Position numbers and translations under genes: made by a program. A model generated the notes under the pieces. That model did no database searches and was not told where the DNA came from. It was given only the letters and a program-made list of their open reading frames with translations. A DNA stretch of 64,000 bases from Nemophila menziesii (lineage: Eukaryota > Streptophyta > Magnoliopsida > Boraginales > Hydrophyllaceae): contig JARWIR010000013.1 of the NCBI GenBank assembly GCA_029959085.1, positions 11,285,186 to 11,349,185 on the forward strand, in the 5' to 3' direction. Shown piece by piece: positions 23,581 to 35,744 of this stretch. Position 1 is the stretch's first letter. Every line of letters starts with the position of its first letter.

Positions 23581-25001
23581 GGGTAAAGACCACGGGTGGC
23601 CCTTGATCATTATCCAAAGTGCAGCAGAAGCACTTTATTTTTAAAATTCTCCCGGATGGCCCTGCATGATCCATTTTTTGTCAGCTGTGGCCCTTTTTTT
23701 TAACAATTTTGTCAGTTGACCGTTAGTCAACGCAACCTGGCGCCACGTCAGTGCCACCTCAGCATCATGTCTGCTCCACCTAAACACGACGTCAACAGAA
23801 TTTACACGTCATTAAATTATTATTATTATTTTTAAAAAGAAAGTCATTATATATAATTTTTTAAATCTTTATTCTTCTTCCCTAGTTAATCGCCGCCATT
23901 TGTATGTGGAATCACTACTTCAGATGAGGAGGAACAAGTGGTGACGATCTCAGTGAAAGAACAAATGAACATCACTACTATTGGATCTCTTCAGAAAGAC
24001 TTTGATTTAGGTCTAATTCTTTTTTTTTAATAATAATCAGTGTATCATAAATTTAACTTATTGAGTTATCACTTCTTAAGTTTAATTTAAGATAGATTGT
24101 ACTTATTGCTTGAATCAAAACAGAAATATTGTTAAATAAATTGGTTAAATCACATGAGAAGGTTATACAGGTAGAAAAATAAACTTACAGTGTACAAATC
24201 ATTGCAATGTAGAGTAAGTAATAATTTATATTAATGGTCAGAGGATATATTGTACTTGACTTGTTGCTTAGCCAACCTTTTGTTTGTTTAGAACTCTTAT
24301 AATATCTAATAAAGTCGAAGAAATAGTTTCTGATTGTTTAGATCTCTGTTGATTTGTTGATTATGATAATATAGCTTGAATTATTGATCTTGCTTTATGG
24401 CCTAGGTTTTGTGTTTAATAAATTAATAATGTCACGAGATGGCTTATAGTCATTTTTCGAGTTGCAAATTATGATGCTATAGATTCATTCCATAATATTA
24501 GAGTAAGAATTGGTTTCAATATTGAATAAGAATCAATTTTCATGAGTAAGTTGATAATGTCAGAGTAGATAGAATTTATTTTCGAGATTTTTTAACAAAA
24601 CTGATTTCTGATTATTTCGACAAAAGAAGAAACACATATTAATGATTATCTTAGGAAGAAGAAAAAGAAACTGGTTTCTCTTTATTTCACATGATGGCGG
24701 CGATCTTGGGAAGAAGAAGAAAGAATTAATATGTATATATATATATATATAATGATTTTTTTTAAATTAATGACGTCTAAAATTTGTTACGTCGTGCTTA
24801 GGTGAAGCAGACGTGGCGCTGAGGTGGCACTAACGTTGCGTCTGGTGGCGTTGACTAACGGACAATTGACAGAAATATTAAAAAAGGATCACAAATGACA
24901 AAAAATGGATCATGCAAGACTATCCGGAAGAATTTAAAAAATAAGAGACTTTTGCTGAACTTTAGGTAAAGATCAAGGGTCGTACTACGGAAGTTTTACC
25001 C
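23581..25001. mobile_element. Long-TIR Mutator-like element (non-autonomous), 1.4 kb
   Basis: About 240-bp terminal inverted repeats (23581-23820 and 24765-25001) begin GGGTAAAGACC and end GTTTTACCC, and share blocks such as GATCAAGGG, TTAGTCAACG, CAGACGTGGCGCTGAGGTGG and ACGTCGTGCTTAGGTG. The flanks GAATCATAA and TTCTCATAA agree in 6 of 9 positions, a worn 9-bp duplication. The interior (23870-24720) has a short exon-like stretch near 23885-24015 but no transposase; it may be captured host sequence. Confidence 0.65.
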
Positions 25002-25010
25002 TTCTCATAA

Positions 25011-27540
25011 ATATATGTATACTTTTTGGAAGATTATTTTTATGAGTTATGCATTTTTAGATATTGTTTGACATATTATAGCAACCAAATGTATTTTTGG
25101 AGTTTGTAAATCGGTTGATTTTGGATAAATAATATACTAGGACCTTTCTAAAATGATTATAATAATTTTTACGAGTATAATAATTAGAATTATGCTCTTT
25201 CCAAAAATAAATAAAAATATTTTGATCCAATTATTGTGTTAAATAAAATAATCATATTTGAAATCAAAAAATTACTTGTAGATCCACATAGTTTAACAAG
25301 GAAGTCCGAAAATCATGATAAAGTAACATTTAGAGCAAACGTAAAATATTAATTGAATCTGGGTAATAGATCAATTTAGATTATTTTCAACTAGAACGAT
25401 CTCGTTTGATCAGTTCCTATATCCCATCTAATATGTCGATGTATGTGGAGTAAATATGCACTTGACGTGAGCCCAATCGAGCTAACCAGGCGGTGCACAT
25501 GTTAGATTCTCTGTAGATACTCTTGATCACGAAATAACTATTTCTTGTTAGAATGGCTCAGATTCTCTCTATCCAAAATGCATAAAGGCCTCATCCTGGC
25601 TTTACCCGTGATACCAACTCTAAGGCCTCTTTTGAGCCTACCTCCACCGAAAGGCGTTTCACCCCTAGCCTTTCTGTCATACACGCATACCCTCGTGTAC
25701 TGCAACTAGTTTCGCAAACACTAGCGAAGAGCAATCGAACTTCATAAAAAAACTCCTTAATCTAATTACCTTTCTTATCGTGTAACACACCACATGCGCT
25801 TTCCACACCACGTCTTATGTTATATAACTCCCATATATATTAACAGGAGAAAGAATAACAAGTCAATTTAATTAATATATATCTTGACTTATTAATTTTT
25901 TTCTTTGTTAATTTTCTTAATGATTCAAGATTGTGGATCCTTAAGAATTGAAGTAATAAAATACTTTATACGTATTTTTTATATGTCTTGTGTAAAACTA
26001 TTATGAGTTTTTACGTTAGAAAAGACTATGTACTCATATATATTACTTTTCTCGTCGGTTTTTATTTGTTCTCTTTTTTAGTACACAAAATATAATAAGA
26101 GCATTTAATATGCTGTTTCTTTACACATTTATCTTTTAATTCATATAAATAGGGTTATTTATTTCAATCATTTTTCTATTATTTAATTAGAGGTAATATC
26201 GAAAAAAATAAACAAAAAATATCTTCATATTAAAAAACAAATAATATTAGATTTAAAAAAAAAGTTTGACAAATGATATAATAGAATGTAGCAATTTTGG
26301 GACAGAAAAATGACGCGGTTGGGTGGTAGGACATGATGTGTGGTTGGTGACGTGTTAATGGAAGTATTTTGGGAATCATCTCTATTGAGTTACAGTGCAC
26401 AAGCTGTATTCTCGCTAGACGAAACGGATGACGCTTGGATCATCAAATTTAGTTACTAAAATTAATGTGTGGTTGTGTGTGAACTCTATAGTTTTAGTTC
26501 GATTTACACAACTCATTGCAAAGGTGTCAAGTTAATACTAATAATATATCCCGAATCAATTTCGATTCATCATCCGTTTTTCGTTTTCATTTCATTAGAA
26601 ATCATATGATCATTCTAACTTCTGATTACAGGGGCTGATTAAAGGGAGGAAATGGGAGGACGTTTTTGGGACATGGTAATAAAATACTTAAAATTTCTAT
26701 AAACGAAAAATTGACTTTCGTATCCTTAAATTTAAATATTCACATCTAGAACCTTTTTAGAAGGAGAAATTAAATAAAAACTCCATGCGGATTATTTTAG
26801 CTCCCTCCCAGAAGACGAATCATAAATTTTCCCCTGCTGATTAGTGATTACATTTGGGTTTGGTGGTATATTTCATTATTCTACTAAAATTTCTTCTAAA
26901 ATTTCTTCTAAAATTTAATAATTATTAAAAAGTACTCAAACAACTATCAATCTTCTTACACTTTTCCAGTTTTCCTATTGTAAAAGTTTCCATGAACGTG
27001 CTATATAACAAGTTAAATGTAAGTCAAATTTCTTTGTTAGAACAAAAAAAAGTCAAATTTCTTTGTTGAGAAATATTTTGAAGACAAGTAATTATCCAGT
27101 CAATCTTTGTGGGTTGGCCCATCTGCCATTAATGTTTGCCTAAACTAATGGGGAACACACACTTTTTTCCTATGATAATATGAAGTTGAAGAAAAACTAT
27201 ACATGAAGGCAACATGACCACGTACATGTCTTCTTCTATATACACCACTAGGCCATGTATATGTTGTACCAGGTATATATATGTATGTATACCTTCAATA
27301 TGAGCTAGGTCACTAAAAACACCACAGGCTCATTATGTCTGTTACTATATATATGTGCTCATGTCTGAGCTAGAAATGGTGGATTTTGTTGAATATGAAA
27401 CGGGTAAGGGTATAATCTTCAAACTCACGGTTCCACTTACAAACATTTTTGTTCTTCTGAGTAAATCTAACAAGTTTTCTTCCAAGAAATATGTAAAGAA
27501 ACTATACAAAGAATTACAACTGTTTATGGCTAGATTAGCC
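25011..27540. other. Intergenic, no gene recognised
   Basis: AT-rich except for 25420-25800, which is of mixed composition and looks like a conserved non-coding or repeat-derived block (for example CGAAAGGCGTTTCACCCC near 25657); I could not assign it. The 64-codon plus frame at 27355-27549 has no recognisable domain. Confidence 0.4.
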
Positions 27541-27543
27541 GAA

Positions 27544-29850
27544 CACTAGAATCTATCATTAGCGACGACTTTTGTGGTCTCGAATAATATCGATTTATTA
27601 TTTTCGAGGACAAGTCGTTGCAAATGTATTATCGCTAAAAATTCGTGGAGAAAGACACTTAGGGCCCGTTTGGAAGTGCTTATTTTAGAGTAAAAAAGCG
27701 CTTTTGGAATAAAATTTAAAATTTTAAAAAATTTGTTAAAAATAATTTTGAAATCTAAAATTATTGTAAGTGCTTTTTTCAAGAAGCACATATTTGGTGC
27801 TTCTCAAAAAAGTGCTTTTCAAAGTCAAAAAAACTTTTAAAATGCTAAAAATACTTTTAAGTGCTTCTTCAAAAAAGCACTTCCAAACGGGCACTTAATT
27901 GCGGCAAAGCATGGAAAGTCGTTGTAATTGAACGTGTATCATTAGCGACGAAAGTCGCTACTGACATCGTCGCGAACAAATGATACGATATCATAGCTAC
28001 GACATATTTTTGTCACTAATGATATATCATTATTGACAACAACATTTCGCTAATGATATGATACTTTTTAGTAGAAAATTCGTCGCAAATGAACCCTATC
28101 ATTAGCGAGGAGATATAATCGTCGATAATGATCTAGTATCGTTAGCGACAACAACATTTCGTTGTTAATGATACTTTTTATTATTATTAACCATTTTTTA
28201 TTTTTTTTATTTTGACTTTTTTTTGTTAAAAAAACCAAAAAATATAAATTATATTAAATAAAAGAACGAATAATATTACACATAAGAAAATAGTCAAATA
28301 AAAATGAAAATAAAAAATAAATAGTCTGAACATAAGTAGTCATAAACAATAGAAAGAAATATAATATTGATAATAACTAAGTAGCACACGAATATGCATC
28401 TTTTTCTCTCTAAGCCTTTGAGGATTACTATCGGAAGAAGTAAGACCAGGAGGAGGGCCGTCGGGAGCGGGATCAGGAGGAGTGAGACCGGAAGGAATGG
28501 AACTGGGAGGAGTGGAACTAGTGGAAATGAAAGTCAAAAGATCATATGATGTCTGATCTTAATTAGACCAGGTGATCCCCCTATTATCATCCTCTAGGGT
28601 AAAAGTGTGATGTGTGCTACCAAAGAGCTCGTCGACTGGTCAGCCGGAGGAACGTATGATGGTCAGCCCTTAGAGATTAGATATGCATTTATTTCCACCG
28701 CACGCCCTCTAAATTCTTAAACAAATTTGCTGGTATAGAAAAATCAAAATATTTCCTCTTCTTGCCCTTCAGAGCCGAGCCAACATCAATCACCCAACTC
28801 CGGGATGGCTTGCTCATCACTTTATTAGCGGCACCAACAACCTAGTCAATCATATCCTTCTGCGACAATGCAATGGTTGAAAAGTAAAACCCGGTAGACC
28901 TAGTTTGTGAGTCGTGGGTGACTAATGAGCGCATCTGGTGTCTCAACTCCTCCTATTACATGGAATATACACATAACTATTATTCAAACATAATATAGGA
29001 TATAAGTAATCGAAATAATGTACATGAAACTTACATGTCGATATTGTTTGGTTCTCTACTCTCCTTTTATTTCGTCATATCCGATCCTTTTAAAGAAATG
29101 AGACATCATCGGAAGCGTCACCCGGTCTTCCTCTCCCGCTACTAGTTCCTCGTCAACCAGTAGTTCTTCATCTCCCTCTTGTTTGAGATTTTAATCAATG
29201 TATCAAAACTATTTTAATGGAAACAAAATATTAAAATTATTCCTCAAATAAGTCTTCTCACTGCTGCTAGAAGTTCTTGGTACCTACCTAACTCGGGCGT
29301 TCTTGTTTGGCCTTGTTCGCCTTTGCCTGGTTATTTATTTTGTATATATTATATATTTAATATTTGTAGTAAATGAATAAATACTATTAATAGACTTTAA
29401 TGTAAAGAAGTATTACATTGGCCGTTTCACAAGCCCATAATTTGCAGGCCAACTCCCAGTCCTCGTCACTCACATTTTTTGGTTGGAGGCCTTTTTCGTA
29501 GTAATCAACTTTAAGAATGTGCTTGTAATTTCTATATCTCTTTGTGAAAATCCGAAGTATGTTAATAGATTCCTACCAACCAACCCTTGTCATCCACTCG
29601 TCTATACGAAAAAACTCCTACAATCAAATCTTAATAAATCAAACTTTGTTCACACATTTACGAGTTTCACAAAATAATAATAACAAATATAACAAAGTAA
29701 ATGTAATTACCCATAATATTTCGTTGACTTGTTGTACCCTTTTTGGTGGTACAATACTCCACACCTTTAATCACAAGGGGAACCTCTCCCTAACGGTCAA
29801 TCAAACCACACACGCAGCCTTCTTACCATGCTTGGTTTAGGGATTCCACA
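27544..29850 (-). mobile_element. Second CACTA-type element with Transposase_24-like remains
   Basis: The left end region (27544-28175) is filled with TCATTAGCGACGA/TCGCTAATGATA motifs in both orientations, like CACTA subterminal repeats, and starts CACTAGAATC. Further right the minus strand carries fragments typical of the plant Transposase_24 (TNP1-like) protein: YKHILKVDYYEKGLQPKNV with SDEDWELACKLWACETANV (29530-29400), NQAKANKAKQERP (29340-29295), and a conserved tail with VVGAANKVMSKPSRSWV (about 28860-28790). A Pro-rich frame (28340-28537) follows. There are stops, introns or frameshifts throughout. The right terminus was not defined. A Tourist MITE is nested at 27662-27894. Confidence 0.6.
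27662..27894. mobile_element. Tourist-like MITE, copy B, 233 bp, nested in CACTA subterminal region
   Basis: Begins GGGCCCGTTTGGAAGTGCTT and ends AAGCACTTCCAAACGGGCAC. TTA flanks both ends (27659-27661, 27895-27897). Inner arms with AAAGTGCTTTT-type blocks also pair. Confidence 0.9.
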
Positions 29851-30249
29851 TCCAGGGCCTCGAGCATATGCGGGATTACAATTGGTCTAGGCGAGATCAG
29901 GCGGGTTTGAACTCCGTATGTAAATTTATAAGTGTAGTAATTATAATAATTTAAACTATTTAAGTCATAAAATTCATCTAAGAACTTAAATTTAGGAATA
30001 CTAAAATTAGAGTTGTATATAAATTCAATAACTCTCAAGAGTAAAAAAAAAAAGGACCTAGGCGGCCATTTTTTGCCATAAATCAGCGCCTAAGCGGGTT
30101 AGGTGCCTCTTCCACGACAACGAAGATGCTAGGAATTTTTTTTCAATATTTTTACCAAACGAAGGAGGTCGAGGGAGGAATTTCCTCCTAGGTGGAAATT
30201 TCTACAACATAGCATAATGTCTCGTGTTTTGTGATAGATTAATTGTATC
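29851..30249. other. No gene recognised
   Basis: Contains inverted GC-rich patches such as GGCGAGATCAGGCGGGTTT (29889) and CTAGGCGGCC / CGCCTAAGCGGG (30058-30098), possibly ends of a degraded element. No clear boundaries. Confidence 0.35.
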
Positions 30250-31660
30250 ACGAGACATAAATTTTGGGGTTTATTAGACTTATTTGAGGGAGTATTCCCT
30301 ATTATTTCATATCGTGATTTCTTATGTATTTTCAGATATTTTATTACTTTTTGAGATTGTGAGCGTTAATTGTGTGCTAACTGTGAAGCTCTTAGGTGCA
30401 CGGATGATACGAGAACCCGAGATGATGGGAAGAAGTCAAGAAGTAAAATATGACCCCATGACACAACGTAGAAGGACCAAAAAGTCACTTTGGAAGATCA
30501 AGGGCATTTACCACTAGAACTTTGAAGACAAAATAAAAGAGTCGTCACGTGTATTCAGGTAGGGTTCTGAGCAAACCATTTGGGTTCAAAATAGTACTTG
30601 AAGTCTGGAGTGTGTGAAGGTGACAGTTTGCAATTCGGAGTTAAGATGACAAAGTTATGATACTGCTTCCATGGTGATACGAACCATTTCAGATTCATTA
30701 AAAACGTTTTTGGGTTAAATTTAACCACTTAAGTGGGCCCTACACTTCCCAAAAACATTTTTATACTTACATATTGTATTTTTGAATCAAAATAAGGGTT
30801 GCACATTTGGGAGAAGACATTCGCACACTTGGGACAAGAAGAAGTAAAAAGAAAGCAAGGGTTTCATGTCATTACACCTCATTCCGCCTATCCACTCCAT
30901 CAATTATTAGTATAATTTGTCATATTTTCTATTCTAGAAATTGTTTTAATACTTTTTATCACTGTATTTCATCTTTTAATTATTAACTAAACCCCACATA
31001 TCTTGATAATTCTATTATGTATGAACCGTAGTTGATTAAATTGATGTTTCCTCATATTTTGAGATTATATATTTGAAAGAACTGATTGAATTCTGGTATG
31101 TATTAACTTGTATGCATTTTTCAGACCTTAACTTGATCACATAGCGGGTTGAGTTAATATTCTTGGCTATCGTCTGGAAGGGGATCGGGATACGGAACTA
31201 GTTCATATGTGTTTGATATTCGTTAGTGAACCGAAAGGTCTTGATTAGTCGAATAGTCATTAGGGTTACTTTTTATTCATTTTAAAGTGTTGTAGGGCCA
31301 CTCAAGATAGGTCATTAATGTCGTAGTATAGCCCCATATCTACCTGGGAGGGATTTAGGTGGATAACAAAATCCTAACTAACGCACAAATATCAATTCGC
31401 CCTTATGTCTACAATCATCTAATTTTTCACTATCAGGAATTACTAGCAAGGCTCAAGCTACCATCTCATATACTTCACTTTTATTGCATTTGAGTCCGTG
31501 TTAATTTTATATTATTGCATGAAGTTTATTATTTTGCACTTTAGTCCCTTTGTAGTATTTTAACTATTGAAAATCAAAACTCGACTATCATTTACTTTCA
31601 GTTTTTGCATCTCAAGCTCCAATCACTTTATAAAACACAAACGAATAACGTCATAGACCC
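30250..31660 (+). repeat. Ty3/gypsy-like LTR/leader remnant, plus orientation
   Basis: A non-coding stretch of the style of a plant gypsy LTR followed by the long untranslated leader: mixed composition, ATTAACTAAACCCC and GAACCGTAGTTGATT near 30980-31040, CTATCGTCTGGAAGGGGATC near 31167, then a run ending in TTTTGCACTTTAGTCCC near 31540. No gag or pol was found. An inverted relative occupies 31790-32392. Confidence 0.4.
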
Positions 31661-31789
31661 CATAGAGAACTATACATAATACTTACTTTTATTACTTGAG
31701 ATGACTCCAATCACTTTATCGACATGCTAGATCATCTGGGTTGCTAAATTGAGGCGGTTATTTGATAATATTAAATGGGACAAAGGTGG

Positions 31790-32392
31790 TGGTCCTTGAT
31801 GTGTGATATAAAAACCATACTCGGGGGAGCATTCCTCGCAAGTGTATGAGTCGTCCCAAGTTCTAAGAGTACCTATTGTTAATCGATCTCCACATGGACT
31901 ATAAGGTTAATTATTTGTGTTCTATAAAATGCTTGGGGTTTGAGTTGCAAAAACAGAATGTAAAATGTCGATTTGATTTTGGATTTCAATGAATAACTAA
32001 GGAGTAGGGACTAAAGTGTAAAATATTAATTTAAAAAAATAATATGAAATAAAAGGACTAAAATGCAATAAGATGATATAGATGAAAGTAGCTTTATTCT
32101 TTCTAGTAATCCCCGATAGTGATAATTTAGATGATTGTAGACATAAGGGTGAATTGGCTGTGTTAGTCGGGATTCTACAATCATTCTAAATCCCTCCTAG
32201 GTAGATGGGGGCTTTCTACGACGCTAGGGACCTCTTCTTAGTGACATTACAATGCTTTCAAACTCATAAACACTAACCCTAATAACTATCTGGTCAGTGA
32301 AGACCTCACAGTTTAGTAATGAAGACCAAATGTCTATGTCCATATTTCGACCCTTCCTTTCAGACGATAGTCAAATGTACTTGATTTGTGCT
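31790..32392 (-). repeat. Ty3/gypsy-like leader remnant, minus orientation
   Basis: On the minus strand this stretch matches parts of 31150-31640: GACTATCGTCTGAAAGGAAGG, the AGGGATTTAG-type segment, GCCAATTCACCCTTATGTCT and CATTTTAGTCCTTTT. It continues into TAGTCCATGTGGAGATCGAT and ACGACTCATACACTTGCGAG, strings typical of the leader just upstream of gypsy gag. Together the two form a divergent inverted pair. Confidence 0.45.
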
Positions 32393-34715
32393 TCAAGATT
32401 TAGTGACCGATTTAATGAGGTCTACGGTCTTTATTGGTGGGTTTTGGATATTCGTCGAGATTGATCCTCTTCCCATTATCCATTTATCATGCCATATTGG
32501 TACTAAGACTCCATTTCCAATGGACCAACAGTGTTTTTGACTCGAAAAATTCTTTCCCTTTAATAATGCTTCTCCAAACCCATGATGTGTGTATTCTGAA
32601 CTATGCATGCCATAGAGAGCACCACGAGAAATAAAAACCCTTAAGGTGTGCGCAATTGGGACTCCTGGTTCTCAATGATTTTCCACACTTGTTTTACGAC
32701 GCTATATGCTCTGAAGTCGCTCAAAGCTAGACCTCTATCAAGTCGTGGTTTAACTAGAGTTACTTCGTTCATCCAGTGGACCCCCCAGCTATTCCACCAG
32801 AATTTCACAATTAGAGAATCAAGCTTTTTGTCCATCATCTGCGAGAGAAAGAGGGGAGACATGAGGTATGTTGAAAACGAGTTCAAAGTTTCGGATGTGA
32901 GTATCGTTCTCTCCCTTGGATATGATCGATCATTTCCAACCTTTCATGTGTTTCTTGAATTCCTCTAGGATCCATTCCAGCCCTTCCACTTTGGACGAAC
33001 CCTACTTTGTTTGGATTACCAAGTATTTCTCCAAGGTTGAATTACATTTATCCTTCGGTAATTTCTAAATTGAGCTCTTTTACTATGCACTAATATTAGG
33101 ACTAAAGAATATGGAAGACTTATGGAGGTTCAGCGACTACGTAGATGAGAAGCAGTACATATATAGTATATCACGTAATGTATGGGATTCTTTTCCGTTG
33201 CACTCGCAAAAGAAGATCAAGCCATCTTCAAATATTAGGTGAACTAAAGTTAGGCACGTTTGTGCAATCCAAAAACCTTTAGTATTAACTTGTTGTATTT
33301 GATCCTCAAAGAGCCATGTGAGAGCTTGAGTGACCAGCGAGAATAAATAGAGTGATATGGGTCCCCTTGTCAAATGCCTTGGGAAGGAGTGAGAGACTCA
33401 AGGACTTTTCCATCTAGCGTGATGATATATGTCACAATGGCTATAAATTCCATTATCCATTCTACCCATGTATGATGGAAACCTAACTAGTGGGACCCGC
33501 CCTAATGAAATCTCTTTCTAGCTAATCGTATCCTTGTTCATACCGGCTTTCAAAATAATGTATCCCTTTTTTGCATTAGATTTGAGATATTTGAATTTGT
33601 TTAGCACCTCATGCACCAATATAACATTATCATGTATTGCCTATCTCGGATGAAAGTTGTTAGGGTAGGGGAAACAACTTGACCCATGATTGGCTATAAC
33701 CTCAATACTAGTACTTTGGATATTTTTTTGTAGGCAAAGTTTGCTAGATTAATAGGACGGTATTGGACTAGATCTTCTGGTTGTCAATTTTTTTTATAAG
33801 ATGGACTAGTGTCTTATGTAGTTGAGTCAGGTCTAGCGTTCCATTAAAAAAAGCTTGGCACGTTGCAAAAGTATCTGGTGCAAACGTGTACAAAATACGG
33901 TGATAGAAACAACCAATAAAGTCCTCAGATGCCGGTGATTGGGTGATCCCAAGCTTCATACACTCTTGACTTCCTCTATAGTGATGGGTTTGACCAGCTT
34001 AATGTTGTCTTTCTCTGTCGCTTTAGTTTGGATTTATTGGAAGTTCTAGTCGAAAACTCGTTGGCCAACAGTCTGGTATATTTAAGAATAGAAGTTGGGC
34101 GTGACCCTTCTTATCTCATCCACGCCTTGGATTCATTGACCATTGTCATCTCTGCGATATGTGATCTAATTGGTTGCACGTCACAACTTGGTAGCAGCAT
34201 GAATTTATTTGGTACTCTTATTCCTTTTCTTGATCCATTTACACTTGGCTCGTAGAGCCCTTTATTTTTCTTCTCTGGCCCAAACAGAGTTAAACTTACC
34301 CATGGCCTCCTTGTAGCAGACAGGAGAATGCTTCGCTTCATGGTGAGCTAGGATCTAATAAAACTTCCTCGATATGTAATTTGTTGTTAAGATTTTCCAA
34401 CTTTCTTTACTTTAGGGTTTCCCTACTACATGTGTTAAGTCGCCACTGAAACTTCTGGCTTGGGCACATAAACGGGTAACTGATTGTTTGGTCGGTCGGG
34501 GCCACCTCTATCATTTCCACCCCTTCCTTTGATTCACACCACGGTATTTCGAAGTAGAATCGTGATCTAAAGTGAAAATCGGTTGATTCTTTTGTGTTAA
34601 TCATTTCGAAATGGTCTAAAAAATTACTAAATTTGTAGGTCATTACAACTTTTCCTCTAACTACGTTTTCAGGATATATGCTCTGAAGTTTGCACGTATT
34701 AGTTTTGAAAAACAC
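32393..34715 (-). mobile_element. Decayed L1-type LINE, endonuclease end to post-RT region
   Basis: The minus strand shows, from 34715 leftward: the segment between endonuclease and RT (FHFRSRFYFEIPWC), a GCFYHRI RT-finger remnant (33910), GPISLYLFSLVTQALTWL (33365-33310), HLIFEDGLIFFCEC (33245-33205, equivalent to the catalytic FADD box but reading FEDG), MDKKLDSLIVKFWWNSWGVHW and RGLALSDFRAYS (32840-32700), and ALLKGKNFSSQ with WSIGNGVLVPIWHDKWI (32570-32470). The RNase H end is missing. The altered catalytic box and many stops mean it is dead. Confidence 0.82.
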
Positions 34716-34793
34716 TAAAATGATTATATCATCTATTCATCTTGCATAGATAGTAACACTCGTCTATGGATCCTATGTGGGAACCATTTGGGA

Positions 34794-34982
34794 TATTTTT
34801 TCCCGGTACGTAGGTGGTCCAGGCCAGCTTGTATGCACCACGACTAATTTCACAGAAATATGCAAGTATCCTCATACATATTTCTAAAACTAGGTTACCC
34901 ATGATTAAGAAAAGGTTCGAACCTTATATCTCTCACTTTACACCCGTTAGAGAGAGAATTTGAACTTTATTATCTTCCCTTT
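34794..34982 (-). mobile_element. tRNA-derived SINE with 11-bp target duplication
   Basis: On the minus strand a box-B-like GGTTCGAACC is followed by the family body with CATGGGTAACCTAGTTTTAGAA and a GGTGCATACAAGCTGGCCTG-type tail ending near an A-run. ACCATTTGGGA occurs just outside both ends (34783-34793, 34983-34993). A TTCAAATTC upstream of box B suggests part of the head is duplicated here too. Box A is degraded. Confidence 0.7.
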
Positions 34983-34993
34983 ACCATTTGGGA

Positions 34994-35740
34994 ATATGAT
35001 TTATAAATTGAATCTTCTACATATCGAAAGATTAACGTGATTGTCCTTTCAAGGACCCTTTTCCTTTAATAATGGCTGAATTAGCCCTTTGTTATTTAGT
35101 ATTTGGTTTCATTAGTTAATGAAAAAATGTCAAAAAAAAAATTAGTTAATGAAAATTATGTGGTCGCCCCCCCAAAAAGAATATTACAACAAACAAATCA
35201 GTTAGGTGTAACATCAAATTAGTAACTTATATTCAATTATTAAGCCACAATTATATATAGAAAACAGCTTATGCCAAAAAGCTCCTGTTTGCCATCACTT
35301 TTTGTTGATCATATGACACTTTCTATAAATTTGCACATGGTTATAATAATTAAAGTTAGCTTAAAGTGGTTATGATAGAATAGATCATGTGATTTTGATT
35401 CTGAGTGTTCATTCATCATCCATAACGTATCATTTCATATCATACAAACTTGAAAACTCCTCCAACATTCTCATCAAATTTTATCCATTCAATTTGATAG
35501 CTGATTCAAGATTTTTTTTAATATTAAAAACAGTAAGAAATAGTGAGGATCGAGTTTGAATCATAGTTTATTATAAACTAAAATCTGTTATCTTATGTTA
35601 TAGTCGTGCTTATGGACTTGACCAAAAGTTACACCCTATAAATGATTTTTTATATATATAATTTACCTTAAAAAATAATGAAAAGGAAGGGCCCAGTAAT
35701 ACATGACTTAAAGGGAACTAGTAGGATTTTTATGCATGCG
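34994..35740. other. Intergenic, no gene seen
   Basis: AT-rich sequence with a short run of C (35166-35172). No feature recognised. Confidence 0.4.
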
Positions 35741-35744
35741 TCCC

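Noticed and set aside
25420..25800. Block resembling structural RNA (CACCCCTAGCCTTT and TGGTATCACGGGTAAAGCC on opposite strands)
   Set aside because: I could not match it to rRNA, tRNA or an organelle sequence with confidence, and no folding could be verified. Left as unassigned intergenic DNA.
27355..27549. Small plus-strand gene of 64 codons
   Set aside because: No recognisable domain, and its end overlaps the start of CACTA subterminal repeats. Probably a chance frame.
28340..28537. Proline-rich protein gene on the minus strand
   Set aside because: It has no start context or conserved domain and lies within the degraded Transposase_24-type element; likely its linker region.
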